DNA of 5,477 nucleotides from an uncultured Agathobaculum sp. (GTDB lineage Bacteria > Bacillota > Clostridia > Oscillospirales > Butyricicoccaceae), in the NCBI GenBank assembly GCA_944380945.1, contig CALWJG010000119.1, positions 1 to 5,477 on the forward strand, given 5' to 3'. Positions 1-5,446 of this stretch are shown here, piece by piece. Numbering within the stretch: the first letter of the stretch is position 1; every line of letters begins with the position of its first letter. Under the pieces are notes generated by a model that worked only from the letters and a program-made list of their open reading frames with translations, ran no database searches and had not been told where the DNA came from. The position numbers and the translations under genes are program-made.

Positions 1-813
1 CAGGCGCGGCACGCCATAGGTGCGCGTGACCGGCAGCAGCAGCACGCACGCGAGCGCGGCGCACCGCCCGACCTCGCACAGCAGCAGCGGAACGGCGAAA
101 AACACCTCGCCGTGGCGCGCAAAATCGCCGATGGCCGCCAGACCCGCCGCGGAGAAATTGGGATAGGGCAGCAGGGCCGCAGTGTGCACGCCGAGCAGCA
201 GCGCAGTGCGCAGGCTGATGAGCGCAAAGACCGCCCCGCCCGCCGCCATGCCGCGCGAGGCGGCGTTTGCCTGCCCTGCGGGCAGCGCCAGACCGACCGC
301 CAGCGCAGCGGGCAGCAGGCGGCGCAGGAGGACGGCGGTCTCGCCCGGCAGCGCGCCGTCCGGCATCTGCCAGTGGGCGGGGTCGAGTTCGGTGAGCGTC
401 AGCACACCGGACAGCGCGAGCACTGCCCCGGCCAGACAGGCGGCGGGCAGCGCCCACATCGCGCAGCGGTTGAGCCCGCTGACCGCGGTGAGCAGTACGC
501 ATACGGACAGCAGCAGGAGAAGGCTCCACAGCGGCCGGGCGGTAAATACCGTGCGCTGCAGGAACAGCCCCATGCGCGCGAGCGACTGGGACAGCGGCCA
601 GACCGCAAACGCCGCCAGCAGCCATTGCAGCGCGCGGCAGCGCTGCCAGTGCGGCGCAAGGCGCGCCGCGCCCGCGCACACCAGCGCGCACAGCAGGCTC
701 GCGAGCGCGGCGGCATACACGGTCTGCCCGGTGACCGGGGCGTACAGGATCTCGCTCAGCGGCAGCAGGGCAAACAGCGCCGCCGCCCAGCGGGGGAACA
801 TGCGGTCACGCAC
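1..813 (-). CDS. GerAB-type spore germination permease, partial (C-terminus beyond window)
   Basis: An open frame of 271 codons runs from a GTG at 813-811 to the left edge with no stop, so the C-terminus lies outside. The GTG start is preferred over the in-frame ATG at 801-799 because AAGGAGGT (828-821) ends 7 nt before the GTG. Seen: a very hydrophobic protein with likely membrane segments near residues 10-27, 32-48, 62-85, 93-111, 118-140, 188-208 and 236-260. An SEILYAP stretch (20-26) sits where the family has its first-helix turn. A GLNR motif lies at 113-116, and YPNF (217-220) is followed by R233 and E236, resembling the conserved late 'YP...RxE' region. Family knowledge: GerAB proteins are APC-superfamily membrane subunits of the germinant receptor in the spore inner membrane and take part in germinant binding. 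It overlaps the lipoprotein gene upstream by 8 nt, which supports coupled translation. The match is remote in many places; another polytopic spore membrane protein is possible but less likely in this context. Confidence 0.82.
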   Translation of the reverse strand, partial: MRDRMFPRWAAALFALLPLSEILYAPVTGQTVYAAALASLLCALVCAGAARLAPHWQRCRALQWLLAAFAVWPLSQSLARMGLFLQRTVFTARPLWSLLLLLSVCVLLTAVSGLNRCAMWALPAACLAGAVLALSGVLTLTELDPAHWQMPDGALPGETAVLLRRLLPAALAVGLALPAGQANAASRGMAAGGAVFALISLRTALLLGVHTAALLPYPNFSAAGLAAIGDFARHGEVFFAVPLLLCEVGRCAALACVLLLPVTRTYGVPRL

Positions 814-1444
814 CGGCCGCACCTCCTTCGCTCCCGCTGCCGTCCAAAAAGCAGGACAGGCGGCTGTTTGTGAACACCGCCGTGCCCGCGGGCGCGGTCT
901 GGCCGAATTCATCCAGCGTCAGCGCGGGCAGGATGGCGGTGCCGCTCGCGTGCAGCACCTCGGCCGCCCGGTAGAGCGGCATGTCGGGCAGGGTGCCCTC
1001 GCGCGCGGCGCGCTCGAGCAGCTCGCTGAGCGCATAGACCTCGTCGTCGTTCTTCAGCAGGCCGGCGGCTGTCCCGCCGCGCACCACGGCCACGCGCAGG
1101 CTGAGCCGCACGCCGTTATCTGTGCACAGGTAGTCGGCCAGCGGCAGGATGCTCTCCTCCGCCGCGCTCTCGCCCAGCAGCAGCACCTGCGCATGGCTGA
1201 GGTAGAGCTCGCCCGGCAGCAGGTCGCCCAGCCGCTGCAGCAGCGCGGGCATGTCCGCGCCCGACACGGCGAGATAGGCGGGCGCGGCGGCGTCCTCCAC
1301 GCTGTCCTGCCGCACGATCTCCGCGGTCAGGCGGTAGCCGTCCTTCGTTTTATCCAGCGCGAGCGCGGAGACCGGCGATACCTCGCGCGCGCAGCCGCAC
1401 AGCGCGAGCAGCAGTACCGGCAGCAGTTTGACCAGCAGCTTCAC
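806..1444 (-). CDS. Short Ger(x)C-family spore germination lipoprotein (N-terminal domain only)
   Basis: 212 residues from GTG 1444-1442, which overlaps the gerAA stop as GTGA. A purine-rich Shine-Dalgarno (AAAAGGGGGG, 1460-1451) lies 6 nt upstream. Seen: residues 1-18 form a lipoprotein signal ending in the lipobox LCGC, so C18 is the likely lipidated residue. After this come the features of the Ger(x)C N-terminal domain: a 'VSALALDKTKDGY' opening (25-37), the LSHAQVLLLGE segment (82-92), a 'VRLSLRVAVVRG' strand (112-123) and the closing GTAVF motif (187-191). The protein ends about 20 residues later. Family members such as B. subtilis GerAC are about 370 residues with a second, C-terminal domain, which is missing here. 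Known role: the C subunit is lipid-anchored to the spore inner membrane and is needed for GerA-type receptor function. The permease ribosome binding site lies in the final codons, so the truncation is not an obvious frameshift in this DNA. Confidence 0.85.
   Translation of the reverse strand: MKLLVKLLPVLLLALCGCAREVSPVSALALDKTKDGYRLTAEIVRQDSVEDAAAPAYLAVSGADMPALLQRLGDLLPGELYLSHAQVLLLGESAAEESILPLADYLCTDNGVRLSLRVAVVRGGTAAGLLKNDDEVYALSELLERAAREGTLPDMPLYRAAEVLHASGTAILPALTLDEFGQTAPAGTAVFTNSRLSCFLDGSGSEGGAAGA
821..828 (-). promoter_or_regulatory. Ribosome binding site of the GerAB-type permease
   Basis: A near-perfect Shine-Dalgarno AAGGAGGT lies inside the last codons of the upstream lipoprotein gene and 7 nt before the GTG at 813. 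It fixes the permease start at GTG rather than the ATG four codons further in. It also shows that the early stop of the lipoprotein gene is built into the operon layout. Confidence 0.85.
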
Positions 1445-2892
1445 GGTTTGCCCCCCTTTTTGACCCCTCGTTTGACCGCGAAGCGGTCGTGCCGCATGAA
1501 AAACCACGGCGCGCGCAGCCACGCGTCCTCCTGCTCGCTGCGCACGCGCGGCACCAGATTGAGCAGATAGGGCACCGAGCACGAGTGCATCCGGCACAGC
1601 CACATCAGGATGAGCCCCAGTCCCAGCCCCACGCCGTACAGCCCATAGGCCGCGGCGGCGGCCAGCAGCGCGAACCGCAGCCAGAGCGAGGCGGTCTGCA
1701 GCTTGGGCGCCATCAGTCCGGTCACGCCCGCGATCGCGACCACGATCACAGTCGGCGCGGCGGCGAACCGCGCCGAGACCGCGGCCTGTCCGAGCACCAG
1801 CCCGCCCACGATGCTCATGGTCTGCCCCATGGCGCCCGGCGTGCGCGCGCCAGCCTCCTTGAGCGCCTCGAGCACGAGCAGGAGCAGCAGGGTTTCCCAG
1901 CCGATGGGCAGGGGCACGCCGCGCTGCGCCGCCGAAATGGCGAACAGCAGCCGCGCCGGCACCAGCTCGCGGTGGTAGAGCAGCAGCGCGGTATAGACCG
2001 CGGGGAAGGTGATCGTGCACACAAAGCCGAGCGCGCGCAGCACGCGCGACAGGTTGGCCTGCAGAAAGCTGACGTAGTAATCGTCGTTTGCCTGAAAGCA
2101 CTCCTGAAACAGCAGCGGCGCGGTCAGTACGACCGGGCTGCCGTCCACCACGATCGCGCAGCGCCCCTCGACCAGCCGGGAGGCGACCACGTCCGGCCGC
2201 TCGGTCGTGCCCAGGGTGGGGAAGGGCGAAAACCGGTGGTCGCGGATGCGCTCGGCAAGATAGTTGGCGTCGAGCACGCTGTCCGCGTCGAGCGACTCCA
2301 GCTTGCGGCGCAGATGGCGCACCAGCTTTGCCTCGCACACGCCCGCCAGATAGCACAGGCAGACCACGGTGTTGGTGCGCGTGCCCAGACGCAGGAAGGT
2401 GAATTTGAGCCGCCGGTCGTTCAGCCGGCGGCGGATGAGCGCCAGATTGGGCATGAAGCATTCGGTGAAGCCCTCGCGCGGGCCGGAGAGCACGCGCTCG
2501 TTTTCCGGCTCGCTGGCCGCGCGCACGGCAAAGCCCTTGGTGTTGACCACCACCGGCCGCGCGTCCCCCTCGGTGAACACGACCGTGTCGCCGTACAGGA
2601 AGGCGGCGAACAGCTTGTCGGTATCGGTCTCCACGCGGCTGTCGTTGATCTGCAGGATGGTGCGCGCGAGCTCGTCTGCCGTGGCCTCTGCGCAGTCCGC
2701 GCACACGATCGGCCGGATGACGCTCTGGTTGATCGCGATGTTGTTGACCATGCCGTCAAAAAAGAACACAGCGCAGCAAAGCCCCTTGTGACCCGCTGCG
2801 CGGCGGGTCACAAAGGTGTTGTCGCCCTGAAAGATGGCCTGCATCAGGCGGATATTGCTTTCCAGATCGGTGGAGAATGTGATCTGCTCCAT
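1441..2892 (-). CDS. gerAA: GerA-family spore germination receptor subunit A
   Basis: 483 residues, close to B. subtilis GerAA (about 480). ATG at 2892, with AAAGGGG (2906-2900) 7 nt upstream. Seen in order: a soluble N-terminal half (about 1-280) containing the family signatures SGPREGFTE (136-144), RRRLNDRRLKF (154-164), YLAGVCEAKLV (181-191), SPFPTLGTTERPDVVASRL (222-240) and VVDGSPVVLTAP (248-259). A membrane half follows with segments near 285-306, the LPIGWETLLLLLVLEALKEAG region (328-348), SIVGGLVLGQAAV (360-372), a hydrophobic stretch 380-396, and another near 403-430. The tail is basic (KRGVKKGGKP). Known role: the A subunit of the germinant receptor in the inner spore membrane, working with a permease-like B and a lipoprotein C. 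Here A is followed by C and then B. The gene has a candidate sigma-G/F promoter of its own. Which paralogue (gerA, gerB, gerK) it corresponds to, and its germinant, cannot be told; the symbol names the family. SpoVAF is a related alternative. Confidence 0.93.
   Translation of the reverse strand: MEQITFSTDLESNIRLMQAIFQGDNTFVTRRAAGHKGLCCAVFFFDGMVNNIAINQSVIRPIVCADCAEATADELARTILQINDSRVETDTDKLFAAFLYGDTVVFTEGDARPVVVNTKGFAVRAASEPENERVLSGPREGFTECFMPNLALIRRRLNDRRLKFTFLRLGTRTNTVVCLCYLAGVCEAKLVRHLRRKLESLDADSVLDANYLAERIRDHRFSPFPTLGTTERPDVVASRLVEGRCAIVVDGSPVVLTAPLLFQECFQANDDYYVSFLQANLSRVLRALGFVCTITFPAVYTALLLYHRELVPARLLFAISAAQRGVPLPIGWETLLLLLVLEALKEAGARTPGAMGQTMSIVGGLVLGQAAVSARFAAAPTVIVVAIAGVTGLMAPKLQTASLWLRFALLAAAAAYGLYGVGLGLGLILMWLCRMHSCSVPYLLNLVPRVRSEQEDAWLRAPWFFMRHDRFAVKRGVKKGGKP
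2786..2813. repeat. Perfect 11-bp inverted repeat inside gerAA
   Basis: TTGTGACCCGC (2786-2796) and GCGGGTCACAA (2803-2813) are exact reverse complements separated by 6 nt. They span gerAA codons about 27-36 (VTRRAAGHK). In the mRNA they would form a strong hairpin roughly 80 nt after the start codon. No T-run follows on either strand, so it is not an intrinsic terminator. Function unknown. Confidence 0.75.
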
Positions 2893-2898
2893 GGCTTC

Positions 2899-2915
2899 AC
2901 CCCTTTGGCAGGGGT
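2899..2915 (-). promoter_or_regulatory. Hairpin overlapping the gerAA ribosome binding site
   Basis: On the minus strand ACCCCT (2915-2910) and AGGGGT (2904-2899) form a perfect 6-bp stem with a 5-nt loop, GCCAA. The 3' arm contains the GGGG core of the gerAA Shine-Dalgarno. In a transcript that enters from spoIIP the site would be paired. A transcript starting at the predicted promoter just upstream would lack the 5' arm. The pairing is seen in sequence; the regulatory role is inferred. Confidence 0.45.
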
Positions 2916-2944
2916 ATTTTGCGCGCCGGAGCGGGGAATTATGC
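2915..2944 (-). promoter_or_regulatory. Candidate sigma-G/F-type promoter of the gerA operon
   Basis: Minus-strand -35 GCATA (2944-2940) and -10 CAAAATA (2921-2915) are separated by 18 nt. Against the Bacillus sigma-G consensus (GHATR, about 18 nt, CATWHTA), the -35 matches fully and the -10 matches 6 of 7. The -35 overlaps the spoIIP stop codon. The start site would fall near 2908, leaving a leader of about 16 nt that keeps the gerAA ribosome binding site. The same two elements occur upstream of gpr. Forespore expression is what is known for gerA operons. Confidence 0.6.
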
Positions 2945-4003
2945 GCCTGTCAGATCGCCGGCCAGCGTCTGTCCGAACAGCCGGATGGCGGCGAGCGCCT
3001 CGGGCATGGTGTTGCCGGACGAGCCGACCTCGACCAGCATCGAACCCGGGCTCGCGTGCTGGTTGAAGCGCTGGGTGCGCAGGTTGACCGGCCGCATCAG
3101 GCCGGGATAGGCGCGGTTGAGCGTGTATTGCAGCTGGGTCACATAGTTGAGGTTGCGCTGCCAGTCCGGATGGTACAGCCCGCCCGCGTCCGTGCCCACC
3201 ACGAACATCAGCTGCGCCATCTCCTCGCCGTCGATCGTGCATGAGGTCTTGTAGGCCTCGCCGTCGTCGGTCAGGATGGAGTCGCGGTGCAGGTCGATCA
3301 CGACCTGAATGGTCGGATATTCCGCGAGCGCGTCCTCGATGGCGGCGAGCGAGCGGTCGTATGAGCCCGAGTAGGCGGGGGAGTCGAAGATATCGCGGAT
3401 GTGCACGGCCTGCACGCCGTTCTGCTCGAGCACCTTCTGCAGCTCGTCGCCCACGCGCACGACGTTGTACCGCGTGTCGGTCGTGCGCTCGTTCTCGGTC
3501 GGGGTGTAGGGGAAGGCGGCGTCCGGCGTGTAGCTCTCGCTGCCGTGGGTATGTACGATCAGCACCTGCGGGCCGTCGCCCTCGGCGCGGATGGCGGCGT
3601 CAGACGACAGACAGGCGGCGACGTCAACCTCGTACGAGGTCTCGTTGTTGACTGTGATGGTGGCGGCCTTGTCCGCGGCGTCCAGCACGGGCGCGTCATT
3701 TTCCGGCGCAGCGGGGACATAGGCGCTCTCCGCGGGCGGCTCGTCGTCGGCCTCGCTGCGCGGGGCCGCGGCGGCGCGCGGCGCATAGACCGCGGCGGTT
3801 TTGGGCGTCAGCCCGAGCTCGAGCGAGACCGCGCGCGAAATGAAGTCCCCGTTTTCCGCCAGGCTGCGCACCGCCTGCTGCGCCCACTGCTCGCCGCCCA
3901 TGCGCGCGAACACCAGCAGCGAGCCGGCCAGGCACAGCGCGACAGCGGCGGACAGCCCGATGCCGCCCCGCCGCCGGTTGTGTTGCTTTCTGCGCCGTCT
4001 CAT
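2939..4003 (-). CDS. spoIIP: Stage II sporulation protein P (engulfment peptidoglycan hydrolase)
   Basis: 354 residues from ATG 4003-4001. A GTG three codons upstream (4012) is rejected because it lies inside the Shine-Dalgarno. Seen: a very basic start (RRRRK, residues 2-6), one membrane segment at about 14-33, a low-complexity Ala/Pro/acidic linker at about 70-110, then the SpoIIP hydrolase domain at about 145-350. That domain contains HTHGSESY (151-158), RYNVVRVGDEL (178-188), SYDRS (214-218), DLHRD (237-241), AQLMFVVGT (263-271), RFNQH (312-316) and LVEVGSSGNT (323-332). H151, E156, H239 and E325 are the probable zinc-binding or catalytic residues by comparison with the amidase fold (inference). 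Known role: with SpoIID and SpoIIM it degrades septal peptidoglycan in the mother cell membrane, driving engulfment, and acts as amidase and endopeptidase. It follows gpr after 78 nt, as in B. subtilis. Length is a little shorter than B. subtilis SpoIIP (about 400), mostly in the linker. Confidence 0.97.
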   Translation of the reverse strand: MRRRRKQHNRRRGGIGLSAAVALCLAGSLLVFARMGGEQWAQQAVRSLAENGDFISRAVSLELGLTPKTAAVYAPRAAAAPRSEADDEPPAESAYVPAAPENDAPVLDAADKAATITVNNETSYEVDVAACLSSDAAIRAEGDGPQVLIVHTHGSESYTPDAAFPYTPTENERTTDTRYNVVRVGDELQKVLEQNGVQAVHIRDIFDSPAYSGSYDRSLAAIEDALAEYPTIQVVIDLHRDSILTDDGEAYKTSCTIDGEEMAQLMFVVGTDAGGLYHPDWQRNLNYVTQLQYTLNRAYPGLMRPVNLRTQRFNQHASPGSMLVEVGSSGNTMPEALAAIRLFGQTLAGDLTGA

Positions 4004-4010
4004 GGCCGCC

Positions 4011-4017
4011 ACCTCCC
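4011..4017 (-). promoter_or_regulatory. Ribosome binding site that fixes the spoIIP start
   Basis: GGGAGGT (4017-4011) lies 7 nt before the ATG at 4003. Because the in-frame GTG at 4012-4010 is part of this element, translation must begin at the ATG, three codons shorter than the longest open frame. Confidence 0.85.
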
Positions 4018-4029
4018 TGTGTTTGCTTC

Positions 4030-4059
4030 TATCATACGCCCGGCCGCGCGCGGGTATGA
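4030..4059 (-). promoter_or_regulatory. Candidate sporulation promoter and inverted repeat between gpr and spoIIP
   Basis: The 78-nt gap holds TCATAC (4059-4054, minus strand) and GTATGA (4037-4032), an inverted repeat with a GC-rich centre. The same bases fit a weak sigma-E-like promoter: TCATACC as -35, 14 nt, then CGTATGAT as -10 (5 of 7 and 5 of 8 against kmATATT / CATACAnT). They also fit a sigma-G-like arrangement with an 18-nt spacer (TCATA / TATGATA). Sigma-E control in the mother cell is known for spoIIP. No terminator is seen after gpr, so read-through is also expected. Confidence 0.35.
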
Positions 4060-4081
4060 CCGAATCCTGACGACCGGCGCA

Positions 4082-4972
4082 TCAGGACAAATACAGGTCG
4101 ATGTCCTCGACCGTCAGGTGCGGATGCAGCGCCATGTTGACCGCGTAACCGATCAGCCGCGCCACATCGGCGACCTCGCGGTCGACGTCGCGCGTGGTGA
4201 TCATCACCGGGCGGGAGAGGTCGTCCAGCGCCTCGCAGGAGGGTCCGCCGAGCTGGGCGGCGATCTCGTGCGCGAGCGTTGCGCCGTCCACTACGGTCGG
4301 CACGCCGACCGCGATGACCGGCACGCCGAGCGTCTGCGCGGAGAGCGCCGCACGCGCGTTGCCCACCCCGGCGCCCGGCGTGATGCCGCTGTCCGCCAGC
4401 TGCACCGTGCGCAGCAGGCGGGACAGCCGCCCGGCCGCCAGTGCGTCGACCGCGAGCACGGCCGCGGGGCGGATGCGGTCGAGCACGCCGCAGACCACCT
4501 CGCCGGTCTCCAGCCCGGTCTGGCCGAGCACGCCGGGCGCCAGCGCGCAGACCGGCCGCCATCCGGCAAATACGTCGGGCACCTGCTCGACCAGATGCCG
4601 GGTGGCGATCACATGGTCGACCGCCTGCGGGCCGACTGCGTCCGGCGTGATCAGGCGGTTGCCCAGTCCGGCGACCAGCACCGGGCTGCCGGCCGCCGCA
4701 GCCGGCGGCAGCAGGCCGCGCAGCAGCGCGCCGAGCGCCCGGCACGCCCGCGGGAAGGCGTCCTCCTCGCGGCGGATGAGCGCGTCCAGCTCGAGCGTCA
4801 GGTAGCGGCCGCAGGGCTTGCCGGTTTGGCGGGCGGCCTGCCCGGTCAGGATGTCCACCTCGCTGACTGCAAAGCCGTCGAGCGTGCGGCGGGACTGCCG
4901 GACGTGCCGGACATCGGCGGTTATGTCTGCGTTTTCGATCGCCTCGACCGCAAGATCGGTGCGGAACGGCAT
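4082..4972 (-). CDS. gpr: Germination protease (GPR endopeptidase)
   Basis: 296 residues from ATG 4972, with AAGGAGTG (4987-4980) just upstream. Role: cleaves the DNA-coating small acid-soluble proteins in the spore core at germination, releasing the DNA and supplying amino acids. Seen: MPFRTDLAVE at the N-terminus contains the family autoprocessing site, with cleavage expected after D6 (RTD/LAVE, which resembles the SASP cleavage site). Then come GLGN (102-105), ITPDAVGP (108-115), TRHL (124-127), APGVLGQTGLET (145-156), AVDALAA (174-180), DSGITPGAGVGN (194-205) and LGVPVIAVGVPTVVD (215-229). D111 and D176 appear to correspond to the two aspartates (D127, D193) proposed as catalytic in Bacillus megaterium GPR. 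The protein is clearly shorter than Bacillus GPR (about 370), and the leader before the processing site is only six residues. It is the first gene of the minus-strand block and is divergent from rpsT. Confidence 0.97.
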   Translation of the reverse strand: MPFRTDLAVEAIENADITADVRHVRQSRRTLDGFAVSEVDILTGQAARQTGKPCGRYLTLELDALIRREEDAFPRACRALGALLRGLLPPAAAAGSPVLVAGLGNRLITPDAVGPQAVDHVIATRHLVEQVPDVFAGWRPVCALAPGVLGQTGLETGEVVCGVLDRIRPAAVLAVDALAAGRLSRLLRTVQLADSGITPGAGVGNARAALSAQTLGVPVIAVGVPTVVDGATLAHEIAAQLGGPSCEALDDLSRPVMITTRDVDREVADVARLIGYAVNMALHPHLTVEDIDLYLS

Positions 4973-4993
4973 GGCGCATCACTCCTTCCGCGA

Positions 4994-5022
4994 TATTTTG
5001 CGGCACGCCGGATTTTTTATGC
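4994..5022 (-). promoter_or_regulatory. Candidate sigma-G/F-type promoter of gpr
   Basis: Minus-strand -35 GCATA (5022-5018) and -10 CAAAATA (5000-4994) are separated by 17 nt, the same two elements as at the gerA promoter. The predicted start, near 4988, would give a very short leader (about 15 nt) beginning at the Shine-Dalgarno. gpr is known to be transcribed in the forespore under sigma-F and sigma-G. The tight spacing to the ribosome binding site is the main doubt. Confidence 0.55.
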
Positions 5023-5041
5023 GTTTTCCTGCAAAAAGTGC

Positions 5042-5070
5042 TTGCAATTTGCGGAAAGGGATGGTAGAAT
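5042..5070 (+). promoter_or_regulatory. Vegetative (sigma-A) promoter of rpsT
   Basis: TTGCAA (5042-5047), a 17-nt spacer, then TAGAAT (5065-5070), preceded by TGG, which makes an extended -10. Start expected near A5077, giving a leader of about 35 nt. The spacing and extended -10 fit a strong housekeeping promoter. Confidence 0.8.
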
Positions 5071-5093
5071 AGAAACACTGACGAATAGAGAAC

Positions 5094-5103
5094 AAAGGAG
5101 GTG
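5094..5103 (+). promoter_or_regulatory. Ribosome binding site of rpsT
   Basis: AAAGGAGGTG is a nearly full complement of the 16S rRNA 3' end, placed 8-9 nt before the ATG at 5112. Such strength is normal for a ribosomal protein gene. Confidence 0.85.
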
Positions 5104-5111
5104 TTTTCGGA

Positions 5112-5375
5112 ATGCCCAATATCAAGTCTGCAAAGAAGCGCGTCAAGGTGAATGCCACCAAGGCGATGAACAACCAGATGGCCAAGAGCGCCCTCAAGAC
5201 CACGCTGAAGAAGTTCGACACGGCCGTTGCTGCCGGCGATAAGGCGGAAGCGACTGTTGCTTATACGACTGCTGTCAAGGCGGTAGATCAGGCGGCTGCC
5301 AAGCACCTCCTGCACAAGAACAACGCGGCCAACAAGAAGAGCAAGATGACTGTCAAGCTCAACGGCATGGCGTAA
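5112..5375 (+). CDS. rpsT: 30S ribosomal protein S20
   Basis: 87 residues, the usual S20 length. Starts MPNIKSAKKRV, the typical S20 N-terminus, followed by an NATKAMNNQMAKSALKTT helix region, a 'FDTAVAAGDKAEA' loop and a C-terminal HKNNAANKKSKM stretch (residues about 68-79), all family hallmarks. Small, basic and helical. It binds 16S rRNA at the bottom of the 30S body and aids early assembly. It is transcribed alone from its own promoter and ends at a strong terminator 20 nt after the stop. Its codons are less GC-rich than those of the spore genes, as expected for a highly expressed gene. rpsT divergent from or next to gpr is a conserved Firmicute arrangement. Confidence 0.98.
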   Translation: MPNIKSAKKRVKVNATKAMNNQMAKSALKTTLKKFDTAVAAGDKAEATVAYTTAVKAVDQAAAKHLLHKNNAANKKSKMTVKLNGMA

Positions 5376-5394
5376 GTTCTGCAAACACGATAGG

Positions 5395-5425
5395 AAAATC
5401 CCGCGGCTCATGCCGCGGGATTTTT
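5395..5425 (+). terminator. Rho-independent terminator of rpsT
   Basis: A 13-bp perfect stem (5395-5407 with 5412-5424) has a GC-rich CCCGCGGC core, a TCAT loop (5408-5411) and a T-run at 5421-5425. It lies 20 nt after the rpsT stop. The A-rich left arm pairs with the T-run, so it could also work to some degree on the other strand. Confidence 0.95.
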
Positions 5426-5446
5426 ATATACTTCGAGGGGATAACC

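Noticed and set aside
1445..1465. A5G6 run before the gerAA stop as a programmed -1 frameshift fusing subunits A and C
   Set aside because: A -1 slip would reach the lipoprotein frame, but the run lacks a full slippery heptamer and a downstream stimulatory structure. The G-run works well as a Shine-Dalgarno, and fusion would destroy the lipoprotein signal.
182..1570. A 462-codon plus-strand open frame opposite the permease and lipoprotein genes
   Set aside because: Shadow frame caused by high GC. The minus-strand frames have family motifs, ribosome binding sites and operon overlaps; this one has none.
806..2704. A continuous 632-codon minus-strand frame that includes the lipoprotein
   Set aside because: Only the part from GTG 1444 is real. 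The upstream part is the out-of-frame shadow of gerAA, rich in Arg/Gly/Ala.
2899..2915. Hairpin between spoIIP and gerAA as a terminator
   Set aside because: The stem is only 6 bp and no T-run follows on the minus strand.
1489..3066. A 525-codon plus-strand open frame opposite gerAA
   Set aside because: It lies wholly antisense to gerAA and the spoIIP end, with low-complexity His/Gln/Arg composition and no recognisable domain.
3401..5242. A 613-codon plus-strand open frame opposite spoIIP and gpr
   Set aside because: It runs antisense through two well-recognised genes and across their promoters, has a composition rich in Arg/Gln/His/Ala typical of an antisense frame in GC-rich DNA, and shows no domain.
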